Assembly: GCA_004173185.1 (NCBI GenBank) | Contig: SEFZ01000007.1 | Location: 1 to 64,000, forward strand | Length of the DNA stretch: 64,000 nt | Source of the DNA: Sphingomonadales bacterium | GTDB lineage: Bacteria > Pseudomonadota > Alphaproteobacteria > Sphingomonadales > Sphingomonadaceae | Direction: 5' to 3' | Shown here: in pieces, positions 14,820-24,070 of the stretch | Layout: the number at the start of each line of letters is the position of its first letter | How positions within the stretch are numbered: the first letter of the stretch is position 1 | Program-made: the position numbers and the translations under genes | The notes under the pieces: generated by a model | The model's database searches: none | The model's input: the letters and a program-made list of their open reading frames with translations, nothing else | Told to the model about the DNA's origin: nothing

Positions 14820-16901
14820 GTGAATGGTTTGACGTTGCCCCAGGGCTTCCTTCCGGGACTTCGCAGCTTCGCGCTTCCAGGCGCGATGCTGCTGCTTGTC
14901 GCGCTCATGGTCGTGCCGATCCCGGCATTCATGCTCGACATCTTCTTCGTGATGAACATCATGATCAGCCTCGCAGTGCTGATGGTGGCGCTCAACGCGC
15001 AGAAGCCGTTGGACTTTTCGGCCTTCCCGACCGTGCTGCTGTTCGCGACCCTGTTCCGCCTCGGCCTCAACGTCGCCTCGACGCGCGTTGTGCTGGTGCA
15101 TGGGCATGAGGGCACAGCCGCGGCCGGCCATGTCATCGAGGCATTCGGCACCTTCCTGATCGGCGGCGACTATGTCGTCGGCATCATTGTCTTCGCGGTG
15201 ATCGTGATCATCAACATGATCGTGGTGACCAAGGGCGCGGGCCGCGTATCCGAAGTCAGCGCGCGCTTCACCCTCGATGCGTTGCCCGGCAAGCAGATGG
15301 CGATCGACGCCGATCTGAACGCCGGACTGCTGACGCCCGACGAAGCCCGTGCGCGCCGCATGGAAGTCGGCACCGAAGCCGATTTCTACGGTTCGATGGA
15401 CGGTTCGTCGAAGTTCGTGAAGGGCGATGCCATCGCCGGTCTGCTGATCCTCGCGATCAACATCATCGGCGGTCTCATCCTTGGCGTGGTGACTCACCAG
15501 ATGGCAGTCGGCGATGCCGCCCAGCATTACATCATGCTGGCAATCGGCGACGCGCTTGTCGCGCAGATCCCGGCGCTGATGCTGTCGATCGCCGCCGCCG
15601 CAATCGTCACCCGGGTCAGCTCGTCGCAGGATCTCGCCGGCCAGATCGGCACGCAGTTCGGCAGCTACAAGACGTGGATGCCCGTCGCGGTGATCCTTGG
15701 CCTGCTCGGCGTGATGCCCGGCATGCCGCATCTCGTGATCCTGCCGGCCGCTGCCGTCGCAGGCTTTGCGGCGTGGCGCCTCAAGCAGATCGCCGATCGG
15801 CCCGCGCCGATTGAAACCATCGCCGAGGAGCCGGTTGATCAGTCGAAGATCGGCTGGGAGGAAGTCACCGACAATATGCAGGTGATGCTCGACATCGGCT
15901 ATGGTCTGGTGCCGCTCGTCGATGAGCGCCGCGGTGGCCCGCTGATGGGTCGCATCACCGGGGTGCGTCGCCAGCTTTCCAAGGAACTTGGCTTCGTCGT
16001 GCCGCAGGTGCGCGTGCGCGATGACATCAATCTGGCGCCGTTCACTTATCGTATCTCGATCGGCGGCGTCGTCATGGCCGAAGACAATGTCTCGCCGGAC
16101 GAAATGCTGGCGCTCGATACCGGCCAGGCGGTCGGCACGCTGCACGGCAAGCGCGTCAAGGATCCGACCTTCGGGCTCGACGCCGTGTGGATCCCGCAGC
16201 ACGAAGCCGATTCGGCGACGGGCGCTGGCTATCTCGTCGTCGATCCGGGCACCGTGGTCGCGACCCATCTCAATCAGGCGCTGGTTTCCTCGTCCGCCGA
16301 TCTGCTCGGCCCCGACGAAGTCCAGGAGCTGCTCGACGGACTCAAGGAGCGCGCTGCCTCGCTGGTCGCGTCGCTGTCGCCGAACCCGGTGTCGCTCACG
16401 ACGCTCACCACGGTGCTGCGCGGGCTGCTTGCCGAGAATATCTCGCTCAAGGAATTCCGCCGCATCGCCGCTGCGATCGCCACCGCTGCGCAGAAGACGC
16501 TGGACCCCGAGGAAATCCTCGAACTGATCCGTCCCGAGCTTGGGCCGTTGATCATCCAGAAAATCTGCGGCGTGCGCGAGCCGCTGCGGGTGATGACGCT
16601 GGAAGGTCAGCTCGAAGCGTTGCTGGGGCAGGCCGTCCGCTCGGATCCTGCGCGCCGCCATACGATCGAGCCCGATCTCGGTCGCCGCATTGCGGATGCT
16701 CTGCAGCGCGCGGCCCAGCCGCTCGTCAACGAAGCCAAGCCTTTCGTCCTCGTCGTCCAGCCCGCGATCCGTATCGCCATCAGAAAGCTGGTGAAAACCG
16801 TACTTCCCGACACCCCCGTTATGAGTTTCTTCGAAGTTCCGGAGGATAAGGCAGTTGAAGTCGTCGCAGTAATCGGCGCGCCGGAGGCGCTGCCAGCATG
16901 A
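14820..16901 (+). CDS. flhA: flagellar export apparatus protein FlhA
   Basis: 693 residues, full family length. The start is GTG 14820 (MNGLTLPQGF), with GGAG upstream. About seven or eight membrane segments lie in residues 20-320, including MLLLVALMVVPIPAFMLDIFF, and the FHIPEP motif region reads DFSAFPTVLLFATLFRLGLNVASTR. The cytoplasmic half (about 330-693) carries VDPGTVVATHLNQ and ends ...EVVAVIGAPEALPA. It is the gate of the flagellar type III secretion channel. The stop overlaps fliA by ATGA. Confidence 0.97.
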   Translation: MNGLTLPQGFLPGLRSFALPGAMLLLVALMVVPIPAFMLDIFFVMNIMISLAVLMVALNAQKPLDFSAFPTVLLFATLFRLGLNVASTRVVLVHGHEGTAAAGHVIEAFGTFLIGGDYVVGIIVFAVIVIINMIVVTKGAGRVSEVSARFTLDALPGKQMAIDADLNAGLLTPDEARARRMEVGTEADFYGSMDGSSKFVKGDAIAGLLILAINIIGGLILGVVTHQMAVGDAAQHYIMLAIGDALVAQIPALMLSIAAAAIVTRVSSSQDLAGQIGTQFGSYKTWMPVAVILGLLGVMPGMPHLVILPAAAVAGFAAWRLKQIADRPAPIETIAEEPVDQSKIGWEEVTDNMQVMLDIGYGLVPLVDERRGGPLMGRITGVRRQLSKELGFVVPQVRVRDDINLAPFTYRISIGGVVMAEDNVSPDEMLALDTGQAVGTLHGKRVKDPTFGLDAVWIPQHEADSATGAGYLVVDPGTVVATHLNQALVSSSADLLGPDEVQELLDGLKERAASLVASLSPNPVSLTTLTTVLRGLLAENISLKEFRRIAAAIATAAQKTLDPEEILELIRPELGPLIIQKICGVREPLRVMTLEGQLEALLGQAVRSDPARRHTIEPDLGRRIADALQRAAQPLVNEAKPFVLVVQPAIRIAIRKLVKTVLPDTPVMSFFEVPEDKAVEVVAVIGAPEALPA

Positions 16902-17659
16902 ACGCATTCACACCCAGGGACATGAACGACATGGCCACTGCAGTACCGCTTACTTATTCTCCCGTGCCGGTGCCCAAGCGCGACGCCGAGGCTCTGGTGC
17001 GCAGGCACCTTCCTTTGGTCCGCCGGATCGCGTGGCATGTCCACGGTTCGATGAGCTCGATCGTCGAAGTCGAGGATCTGATCCAGATCGGCATGGTCGC
17101 CCTGATCGAAGCAGTGGGCGGATTCGAGGATCGCGGCCAGGTCACGTTCGAACAATATCTGCACACCCGGGTGCGCGGATCGATGATCGATGAACTGCGC
17201 CGCCAGGCAACGCTCACGCGCGGCGCGATGCGCCGGCGCAAGGCGTATCAGGATACGGTCAAGACGCTCGCAGCCGAACTGGGCCGTGCGCCGACCGACA
17301 TTCAGGTTGCCGAGCGGATCGGCGTTACGCCCGAGAAACTGCGCGCCGAATATGCCAGCGCCGAAGCGGTGCGCTTCGATTCGATCGATGACACCTATTC
17401 GGACGAGAGCCCCTGGTTCATGTCCGACGAGCCGAGCCCGTTCGATCAGCTCGCCGATTCCGATCAGCGCCAGGCGCTGGTCGAAGCGATCTCCGAGCTG
17501 CCCGAGAAGGAGCAGATGGTCATCCAGCTTTATTATGTCGAGGAACTCAACCTCGAGGAAATCGGCGAAGTGATCGGCGTCGGCGCCGCGCGCGTCTGCC
17601 AGATCAAGAAGAGCGCGCACGATCGACTCAAAAAGGGGCTGATGCGCCGCCTGAGTTGA
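16898..17659 (+). CDS. fliA: flagellar sigma factor FliA (sigma-28)
   Basis: 253 residues. Region 2 shows LVRRHLPLVRRIAWHVHGSM...DLIQIGMVALIEAVGGF and RVRGSMIDELRRQ. Region 4 shows LPEKEQMVIQLYYVEELNLEEIGEVIGVGAARVCQIKKSAHDRLK. These are FliA hallmarks. Coupled to flhA by a 4-nt overlap. With FlgM (13260-13547) it forms the export-checkpoint switch for late genes; candidate target promoters lie before flgM, fliC and fliD. Confidence 0.96.
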   Translation: MNAFTPRDMNDMATAVPLTYSPVPVPKRDAEALVRRHLPLVRRIAWHVHGSMSSIVEVEDLIQIGMVALIEAVGGFEDRGQVTFEQYLHTRVRGSMIDELRRQATLTRGAMRRRKAYQDTVKTLAAELGRAPTDIQVAERIGVTPEKLRAEYASAEAVRFDSIDDTYSDESPWFMSDEPSPFDQLADSDQRQALVEAISELPEKEQMVIQLYYVEELNLEEIGEVIGVGAARVCQIKKSAHDRLKKGLMRRLS

Positions 17660-17807
17660 TTCCGACACTCTATATATACAGGATATAAAGCGCCGAGGCT
17701 GCACCGCAGCATCGCTGCCAATGTGACGGCAGACCTGTGCGCGACAATTCTGGTCGGGCCGAGCGATTCGGCTGGCGGCTGCGCCCCGGCATGCTAGCCA
17801 TAAAGAA

Positions 17808-18158
17808 GTGCGCCGCCATTTCTATCTAGCAGCGGGTTTCGTCTCGCTCGGCCTTGCGGGGATCGGAGCGATCCTGCCGGTAATGCCGGCGACGGTGTTT
17901 GTGATCTTGGCGGCCTATTGCTTTGCGCGGAGCAGCCCGAAGCTCGAGGCGCGCTTGCTGGAGCATCCGGTCTTCGGCCCACATATCCTATCCTGGCGCG
18001 AGCGCGGGGCGATCAGCCGCAAGGGCAAGATCGCGGCGACGATTGCCTTCGCCTTCAGCATCGTCGTGTCGTTGATCTTCGCGCCCTGGCCCTGGTCGGT
18101 CGCGCCGATCCTTGCGGCGCTGGTGGTAGGCAGCTGGATCTGGTCGCGGCCGGAGTAG
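17808..18158 (+). CDS. DUF454 (YbaN-like) inner-membrane protein
   Basis: 116 residues from GTG 17808. Sequence pattern MRRHFYLAAGFVSLGLAGIGAILPVMPATVFVILAAYCFARSSP...LEHPVFGPHI is the DUF454 signature, including LPxxPxxxFxxLAAxCFxRSSP. It has two or three membrane helices. It follows fliA by 149 nt and is probably not a flagellar gene. Function of the family is unknown; start codon not certain. Confidence 0.8.
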   Translation: MRRHFYLAAGFVSLGLAGIGAILPVMPATVFVILAAYCFARSSPKLEARLLEHPVFGPHILSWRERGAISRKGKIAATIAFAFSIVVSLIFAPWPWSVAPILAALVVGSWIWSRPE

Positions 18159-18218
18159 CGCGCGCGCACGCACGCTCTATTGATAGGGTGGCGCAAACGG
18201 GCTTTGGCGGGAGGATTC

Positions 18219-18533
18219 GTGGCGAACGTTTTTTCACATGGCACGGTACACGAAGCGGGCGACGATCTTCAGGCCGCGCTGCGATCCGATGCTGAAGTCC
18301 TTTGCTTGTGGGAGAAGCTCACGCCGCTTGGTCGCAATGAGTTTATCTGCTGGGTCGACGACGCAAAGCAGCAAGCCACGCGGCAACGCCGCATCGAACG
18401 AACCCGCGAGGAATTGCTGGAAGGAAAGAAGCGCCCCTGTTGCTGGGTGGGATGCATCCACCGCACCGACAAGGCGCCGAGCCGATGGCAGCAAGCCGTG
18501 CTGATCAACGCAAAGGAAAAGCGCGGCGCATAG
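18219..18533 (+). CDS. YdeI/OmpD-associated-family small protein
   Basis: 104 residues from GTG 18219, which has a strong GGGAGG site 6 nt upstream; an upstream TTG in the same frame at 18180 lacks one. The sequence LRSDAEVLCLWEKLTPLGRNEFICWVDDAKQQATRQRRIERTREELLEGKKRPCC matches the C-terminal helical domain of YdeI/OmpD-associated proteins (LTPxxR.Eyi.Wi..AKk.eTR.rRi...i..L..Gk). The usual preceding barrel domain is absent. The precise function is unknown. Confidence 0.75.
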   Translation: MANVFSHGTVHEAGDDLQAALRSDAEVLCLWEKLTPLGRNEFICWVDDAKQQATRQRRIERTREELLEGKKRPCCWVGCIHRTDKAPSRWQQAVLINAKEKRGA

Positions 18534-18572
18534 CCGCTATGCTGGCCACGCCCCCCCGAACACCAGACGCAG

Positions 18573-18605
18573 AAAAGCCCCGATGATCCCTTGGACCATC
18601 GGGGC
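18573..18605 (-). terminator. rho-independent terminator of flagellin gene
   Basis: GCCCCGATGATCC and GGACCATCGGGGC form a 13-bp stem with one mismatch and a 3-nt loop. On the minus strand the stem is followed by TTTTC. It lies 80-110 nt after the flagellin stop at 18685. Confidence 0.88.
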
Positions 18606-18684
18606 CTCCCATGCGCCCTCTCTCTAAAGAGAGGTGACCGGCCGCGGTGCCTGTCAGGGGGGTGACACCCCGACCGGCACGCGC

Positions 18685-19527
18685 TTAACGGAGCAGCGTC
18701 AGAACCGTCTGCTGGCTCTGGTTTGCCTGTGCGAGCATCGCGGTCGATGCCTGGCTCAGGATCTGGGCCTTCGCCAGCGCTGCGGTTTCAGCCGAGAAGT
18801 CGGCGTCTTCGATGCGGCTGCGTGCGTCGGTCAGGTTGGTGATGTTGGTGGTCAGGTTGTTGACGACCGATTCGAGGCGGCTCTGCGATGCACCGAGCGT
18901 TGCTCGTGCGCCGTTGACCGACTTGAGCGCCGCGTCGACGTTCGTCAGCGTAGTGCCGGCGTTGGCTGCCGAGTCGACCTTGAAGTCAGCTGCTTCGAAG
19001 TCGTCCTTGTCGAAGAACGCCTTGGCCAGTGCGACCGAGTTGTCGCCCGACGTGTCCTTGTTGATGCCGGTCTGGATCGTGATGTCGTCCGTTGCGGTAT
19101 CGGTCGTGGCGTAATCGAACACTGCAACGCCGTTGAACTTGGTGTTGGTGAAGATTGCGTCGATCTGGGTGCGGAGCGCAGCGGCTTCCTTGTCCAGATT
19201 GGCACGATCGTCGGTCGAATAGGTGCCCGAAGCCGACTGAACTGCCAGTTCGCGGATACGCTGCAGCATGTTGCCGACTTCGTCGAGCGCGCCGTCAGCG
19301 GTCTGAGCGAACGAAATACCGTCGTTTGCGTTGCGGATCGCCTGGCTCATGCCGCGGATCGACGCGGTCATCGAGGAAGCGATTGCGAGGCCGGCGGCGT
19401 CGTCCTTCGCGGTGTTGATGCGCTTGCCGGTCGACAGGCGCTCCATCGCGGTGCCGAGCATCTTGTTGGCATTGTTCGAAGCGTTTGCCGCCCGAACGGC
19501 TGCGATATTGGTACCGATTACAGTCAT
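18685..19527 (-). CDS. fliC: flagellin
   Basis: 280 residues from ATG 19527 ([24 protein letters not shown]); GGAGACC lies just upstream and the longer frame to 19593 adds unrelated sequence. N-terminal D0/D1 ([23 protein letters not shown]...[43 protein letters not shown]) and C-terminal D1/D0 ([43 protein letters not shown]) are strongly conserved. The middle is short, so outer D2/D3 domains are essentially missing. Transcribed opposite to the neighbouring loci from its own promoter. Confidence 0.97.
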   Translation of the reverse strand: MTVIGTNIAAVRAANASNNANKMLGTAMERLSTGKRINTAKDDAAGLAIASSMTASIRGMSQAIRNANDGISFAQTADGALDEVGNMLQRIRELAVQSASGTYSTDDRANLDKEAAALRTQIDAIFTNTKFNGVAVFDYATTDTATDDITIQTGINKDTSGDNSVALAKAFFDKDDFEAADFKVDSAANAGTTLTNVDAALKSVNGARATLGASQSRLESVVNNLTTNITNLTDARSRIEDADFSAETAALAKAQILSQASTAMLAQANQSQQTVLTLLR

Positions 19528-19593
19528 GATGGTCTCCATGCTAGCCGGCTTCCCTTGTCCCCCCTGAACGGGAAACCGGAGCCGCCACAGCAA

Positions 19594-19620
19594 GGAACGG
19601 TCGCGCTCGATCTGGCTTAA
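19594..19620 (-). promoter_or_regulatory. candidate sigma-28-like promoter of flagellin
   Basis: On the minus strand, CTTAAG at the upstream end and GACCGTTCC at 19602-19594 resemble TAAA-N15-GCCGATAA in spacing and share CCGTTC with the candidate flgM promoter. It would start about 60 nt before the ATG. Also faintly resembles a sigma-54 site (TTGCT follows), but the -24 GG is not present. Confidence 0.4.
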
Positions 19621-19758
19621 GCAAAAAAATCGGGGTTTCGCGCGCGCGCTTCACGTGCGCCCTCGTGTGCGCCCGGAGCTATGGAGAGAACCGAAGGGTG
19701 TGTTTTACCAGTCGTTAACCAGGAAAAGTGCATTGGAGACTCCTCAGGGGAGAAGTCC

Positions 19759-21033
19759 ATGCGTTCCATCGTTCCGTCGGCTGCGATTCTCAGGCAGAAA
19801 TATGCGCTCGTCTCGGCGCTCAGGGCTCAGGGCTTCGCGATCGCTTCGTGCGAAGACGGCAAGCCCGCGGCCGGCGATCTGTATTTGATCGCTGACGGTG
19901 AAACCCCGCCCGCACCGGCGCGGACGCTGATCATCGGCGAAGGCGCCCCTGCGGTAACCCCTTTTCGCGACGGCAATCCCGCGCGCATCTCCTTCCCGAG
20001 CGAAGACGCTGCGATCGGCAACGGCTTTGCCAGCGCCTTGGTACGCGGCCCCAACGAGCCCGTCGCCGCCGACCCCGAGAGTCTGGCCCTGCTGGCGCTC
20101 GCCGAGCGAGTCGCTGCCTCTGACATCACCGTGCTGATCAACGGCCCGACCGGCACCGGCAAGGAAGTCCTCGCCCGCGCGATCCACATGGGATCGACTC
20201 GCAAGGACGGTCCTTTCATCGCGATCAACTGCGCCGCTCTCCCCGAGACGATGCTCGAAGCGATGCTGTTCGGTCACCACAAGGGCGCGTTCACCGGCGC
20301 ATCCTCGGGCGGCCAGGGCTTCTTCCGCGCTGCGCATGGCGGCACCTTGCTGCTCGACGAAGTTGCTGAAATGCCGATCAATCTTCAGGCAAAGCTGCTC
20401 CGCGCATTGCAGGAGCGCGAAGTCGTGCCGATCGGCGCGACGATGCCCGAGAAGATCGACGTCCGCGTCATCGCTTGTGCAAACCGCGATCTGCAGGGCG
20501 AAGTCATGGCCGGGCGTTTCCGGGCCGATCTTTACTACCGCCTCTCGGTATTCCCGCTGTCGACGCGTCCGCTCGCCGAGCGTCCGGGCGATATCGCAGC
20601 ACTCGCCGCAGCAATGGTCGTGCGCCATGCCGGCGAGCGCGCCACGCTTCCGTGGATCTCGGCCGACTCGCTCGACGTGCTGAGCGATCATGATTGGCCG
20701 GGCAATGTCCGCGAGCTCGAAAATGTCATCCAGCGCGCATTGCTGCTGTGTGGCGGTGACACGATTTCTCCCGAACATCTGATCTTCGATCGCCGCCCTG
20801 AGACGCGCGTCGAAGCACAGGCTCAGGCTTCGGGCACGCTAAGCAACATCGTTCAGATCCACGAATTCGCAGCGATTCGCGAAGTGCTCAGCGAGTGCAA
20901 TGGCAGCCGGATCGAGACCGCCAAGCGCCTCGGCATTTCCGAGCGTACGCTGCGCTATCGCCTCGCCAAGGCGCGCGAGCAGGGCGAAGACATCACGATT
21001 AATCGGGCCCAGAATCTGGCGGCGTCGGCATGA
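19759..21033 (+). CDS. flbD: FlbD-type sigma-54-dependent transcriptional activator
   Basis: 424 residues from ATG 19759 (GGGGAGAAG upstream; the frame extends to 19681 without family sequence). Residues about 1-100 resemble only a remnant of a receiver and have no phospho-acceptor Asp. The AAA+ domain follows with Walker A GPTGTGKE, the sigma-54 contact loop GAFTGA and Walker B GGTLLLDEVAEMP. A Fis-like helix-turn-helix closes (SRIETAKRLGISERTLRYRLAKAREQ). It directly precedes fliE and overlaps it by ATGA. Most likely activates the three sigma-54 promoters found in this locus. Called FlbD by analogy with Caulobacter; a FleQ/FlrC-type label is also possible. Confidence 0.85.
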   Translation: MRSIVPSAAILRQKYALVSALRAQGFAIASCEDGKPAAGDLYLIADGETPPAPARTLIIGEGAPAVTPFRDGNPARISFPSEDAAIGNGFASALVRGPNEPVAADPESLALLALAERVAASDITVLINGPTGTGKEVLARAIHMGSTRKDGPFIAINCAALPETMLEAMLFGHHKGAFTGASSGGQGFFRAAHGGTLLLDEVAEMPINLQAKLLRALQEREVVPIGATMPEKIDVRVIACANRDLQGEVMAGRFRADLYYRLSVFPLSTRPLAERPGDIAALAAAMVVRHAGERATLPWISADSLDVLSDHDWPGNVRELENVIQRALLLCGGDTISPEHLIFDRRPETRVEAQAQASGTLSNIVQIHEFAAIREVLSECNGSRIETAKRLGISERTLRYRLAKAREQGEDITINRAQNLAASA

Positions 21034-21392
21034 GCGGCGTGGGCGGCGTAGGCGGTGCCATGGGCATCGATCGGGTGATGCAGCTTCGGCAGCAGATCCT
21101 CGAGCGCAACGCGGCGCTGAACCGTCCCACCGATGCCCCGTCGGGCGTCGGCTCCGCCGCTGCGGCCAAGCCCGCAAGCTTCGCTTCGTCGATGGAAGAC
21201 GCGCTCAAGTCGGTCAACCAGAGCCAGAGCCAGGCGGGCGAGCTTTCGGCCGCATATGAGCGCGGCGAGACCGTCGATATCGCCAAGGTCATGCTGGCTC
21301 GCCAGCAGGCCTCGGTCGGCTTCGAAGCGACGCTCCAAGTGCGTAACAAACTCCTGTCCGCCTATAAGGACATCATGAGCATGCCGGTGTAA
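21030..21392 (+). CDS. fliE: flagellar hook-basal body adaptor FliE
   Basis: 120 residues. The N-terminus is Gly/Ala rich; the C-terminal two thirds (SFASSMEDALKSVNQSQSQAGELSAAYERGETVDIAKVMLARQQASVGFEATLQVRNKLLSAYKDIMSMPV) is the FliE signature with the ERG...D...VMLA and YKDIMSMPV motifs. It joins the MS ring to the rod. Starts 4 nt inside the preceding activator gene. Confidence 0.95.
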   Translation: MSGVGGVGGAMGIDRVMQLRQQILERNAALNRPTDAPSGVGSAAAAKPASFASSMEDALKSVNQSQSQAGELSAAYERGETVDIAKVMLARQQASVGFEATLQVRNKLLSAYKDIMSMPV

Positions 21393-21395
21393 TCG

Positions 21396-23054
21396 ATGAA
21401 CGCTCTCACCACCACTGACGCCGCCGGAGCCCCGGTCAGCATCAATCCGCTCAAGCAGATGAGCGGGCTGCTCGCGCAGCCCGCTGTTCGGCGTGCCATG
21501 CCCATGCTCTTTCTGGTCGGCCTGATCGCCGCAGGCTTCCTCGCCTGGTCGATGATCGCAAGCTCGCCACAGCGCATCCTGTTTGCCAACGTGACCGATG
21601 CTGACAAGCAGTCGATCAGCAGCGCGCTGCAGACCGCGAGCATCAAATCCAGCATCGATGGATCGGGTTCGATCACCGTTGCCGAAGACGATTATCACAA
21701 GGCGCGGATGCTGCTCGCCAGCCAGGGCCTGCCCAAGGCTGCGCCCGGCGGCTATGCGATCCTCGATCAGCTGCCGATGGGTGTCAGCCGCGCAGTCGAA
21801 GGCGAACGCCTGCGGCAAGCGCGTGAGACCGAGCTGGCCCGTTCGATCCAGGAAATTGATTCGGTCGCGGAAGCCCGCGTCCATCTCGCCACGCCGGAAG
21901 TCAGCGCGTTCGTTCGCGACAAGGCTGCCCCTTCGGCTTCGGTGATCCTCACGCTTCAGGCCGGACGCGCGCTCAACGAGTCGCAGATCCGCGCAATCGT
22001 AAACCTCGTCGCCTCTTCGGTGCCGGGGATGACGCCGCAATCGGTGACTATCGTCGATCAGATGGGCGCTCTGCTCTCCAAATCGGGCAATGCAGGCGAT
22101 CCCAGCTCGGCTGCGGGCGACACGCGCATCGAGTTCCAGCGCCGCGTCGAAGACAAGTATCGCGAGCAGCTCACGCAGTTGCTGACCCCGCTCGTGGGCG
22201 CAGGTAATTTCACCACCGAAGTTCAGGCCGATGTCGATCTCGACGAGAGCCAGGCGACTCGCGAAAGCTATGACAAGGCCGGGCAGGTTGTCCGCGCCGA
22301 GCAGGGCAATTGGACGGGCACGTCGAAGGATGGCGCAGCCACCCCCGGTGGCATCCCCGGCGCGCTTTCAAACACGCCGCCGCCCGCCAGCACGCTGGCT
22401 GCTCCGAACGCGCAGGGCGCTGGTGCGGCTGGTGCCACCACCACGGCTCCTGCCGGCACCCCGCCGGTCGATCAGAAGCAGAGCGACAGCTTCACCCGCA
22501 CCTATGAAACCGGCAAGGAAATCTCGGTGACCCGTGCCGCGCCCGGCGGCGTCAAGCGCCTCTCGGTTGCGGTGGTCCTCAAGGAAGAGAGCGGCAAGCC
22601 GCGCAGCGTCGCGGAGATCCAGCAGCTCACCCAAGTCGTTCAGGCGGCCGTCGGATTTAATCAGGCGCGCCAGGATCAGGTCAGCGTGATCAGCCGCAAA
22701 TTCGCTACCCCGGTCGATACCGGCGCGTCCGGTCCCGCCTGGTATGACGCCGGATGGGTTCCTTTGGTGGCACGTAATGTCACCGCGTTGGTGATCGCGT
22801 TGCTGGTGCTGTTCCTCGGCGTGCGTCCGCTCGCCAAGGCGTTGCTCAAGAAGCGCGACGATGCGACGGTTCGCCACGCACTCGCAATTGGCGGCCCGAA
22901 CGGCGCAGTTCCTCCGGCGGTGTCGATCGACATGCTCGAGGGTGACGGTCGCAGCTATGACGATCGGGTCGGGCTGGTTCGCGGTTTCACCCGCGATAAT
23001 CCGGCGCGCGCCGCGCTCGCCGTTCGCGACATGATCAAGGCAGACGGCTCGTGA
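21396..23054 (+). CDS. fliF: flagellar MS-ring protein FliF
   Basis: 552 residues. Two membrane helices are seen: near residues 35-55 (MPMLFLVGLIAAGFLAWSMI) and near 455-475 (NVTALVIALLVLFLGVRPLAKALL). Between them are the ring-building motifs (ARVHLATPEVSAFVRDKAAPSASVILTLQAGRALNESQIRAIVNLVASSVPGMTPQSVTIVDQ). A Pro/Ala/Thr-rich stretch occurs near 310-360. The C-terminal tail (DMIKADGS) is the FliG-binding region. The stop overlaps fliG by GTGA. Confidence 0.96.
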   Translation: MNALTTTDAAGAPVSINPLKQMSGLLAQPAVRRAMPMLFLVGLIAAGFLAWSMIASSPQRILFANVTDADKQSISSALQTASIKSSIDGSGSITVAEDDYHKARMLLASQGLPKAAPGGYAILDQLPMGVSRAVEGERLRQARETELARSIQEIDSVAEARVHLATPEVSAFVRDKAAPSASVILTLQAGRALNESQIRAIVNLVASSVPGMTPQSVTIVDQMGALLSKSGNAGDPSSAAGDTRIEFQRRVEDKYREQLTQLLTPLVGAGNFTTEVQADVDLDESQATRESYDKAGQVVRAEQGNWTGTSKDGAATPGGIPGALSNTPPPASTLAAPNAQGAGAAGATTTAPAGTPPVDQKQSDSFTRTYETGKEISVTRAAPGGVKRLSVAVVLKEESGKPRSVAEIQQLTQVVQAAVGFNQARQDQVSVISRKFATPVDTGASGPAWYDAGWVPLVARNVTALVIALLVLFLGVRPLAKALLKKRDDATVRHALAIGGPNGAVPPAVSIDMLEGDGRSYDDRVGLVRGFTRDNPARAALAVRDMIKADGS

Positions 23055-24070
23055 GTGCTCCCTTGCGCAATTTCAACGGCACCGAACGCGCTGCCGTGCT
23101 GATGATGCTCGTCGGCGAGGAAGAGGCTGCTGCCATCCTCCAGCAGCTCGATCCCGAGGAAGTTCGCAACCTCGGCAAGGCAATGTTCGCCGTCGCCGAT
23201 GTCAGCGAAGCCGAAGTCGAACAGGTGCTCGACGATTTCACATTCAAGGCGCGCGAGCGCACCAGCATCCAGTTCGATCCCGCGCCGAAGATCGAAGGCA
23301 TCATGACCCGGGCGCTCGGTGCCGAGCGGGCGGAAAGCGTGCTAGCGCGCATCTCGCCGTCGCAGGCGAGTGCAGGGCTTGAGATGCTTGCATGGTTCGA
23401 ACCCGAGGAGATCGCCAAGATGATCGAGACCGAGCATCCGCAGATTGCGGCAGTTCTGCTCGTCAATCTCGATCCGGATGTGGCTGCCAAGGTGTATGAG
23501 CATCTGCCCGAAGCCGCGCAGCCGCAGATTCTGCGCCGCGTCGCCAAGCTCGGCCCCGTTCCGCCCGAAGCGATCGAAACGCTCAAGGATATGCTTGCCA
23601 GCCGCTCCACCATGGCCCGCAAATCGGCCGGGTTGCAGCTTGGTGGCACGCGTGAGGCGGCCAAGATCCTTTCGGGTGCGCGTCGCGTCACCGAGCAGCG
23701 CGTAATGCCGAAACTCGCCAAGATCGACAAGGAAGTCGCCCGTGCGATCGAGGAGGCGATGTTCGTCTTCGACAATCTGCTCGAATTGGATGACAAGAAT
23801 CTCTCGACCCTCATCCGCAACATCGATTCGAATATTCTCATCAAGTCGCTCAAGGGCGTCGAAGAAGGTATTCGCGAACGCTTCCTGGGCTGCATGTCCA
23901 GCCGCGCCGCCGATGGTATTCGCGACGAGATGGAATCGCTCGGGCCGATGAAGCTCGCCGATGTGCTCGAAGCGCAGAAGGTGATGATCGCGATCGCGCG
24001 TGGCCTCGTGAAGGACGGCACGCTCCAGATGCCGAGCAAGGGCGGCGGCGGGGAGGACGATTATGTCTGA
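23051..24070 (+). CDS. fliG: flagellar motor switch protein FliG
   Basis: 339 residues from GTG 23051. It contains FNGTERAAVLMMLVGEEEAAAILQQLDPEEVRNLGKAMF (FliF-binding N domain), the EHPQIAAVLLVNLDPDVAAKVYEHLPEAAQPQILRRVAKL middle domain and a C domain with KSLKGVEEGIRERFLGCMSSRAADGIRDEMESLGPMKLADV, the charged torque helix. Contacts MotA. Overlaps fliF and fliH. Confidence 0.97.
   Translation: MSAPLRNFNGTERAAVLMMLVGEEEAAAILQQLDPEEVRNLGKAMFAVADVSEAEVEQVLDDFTFKARERTSIQFDPAPKIEGIMTRALGAERAESVLARISPSQASAGLEMLAWFEPEEIAKMIETEHPQIAAVLLVNLDPDVAAKVYEHLPEAAQPQILRRVAKLGPVPPEAIETLKDMLASRSTMARKSAGLQLGGTREAAKILSGARRVTEQRVMPKLAKIDKEVARAIEEAMFVFDNLLELDDKNLSTLIRNIDSNILIKSLKGVEEGIRERFLGCMSSRAADGIRDEMESLGPMKLADVLEAQKVMIAIARGLVKDGTLQMPSKGGGGEDDYV

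Noticed and set aside
13899..16907. A 1002-residue open frame antisense to the transglycosylase and flhA
   Set aside because: It mirrors flhA and shows the His/Asp/Arg-rich composition typical of antisense frames in GC-rich DNA; FlhA on the plus strand is unambiguous.
18180..18218. TTG start for the YdeI-like gene
   Set aside because: The GTG at 18219 has a GGGAGG site at ideal spacing, while the TTG has none.
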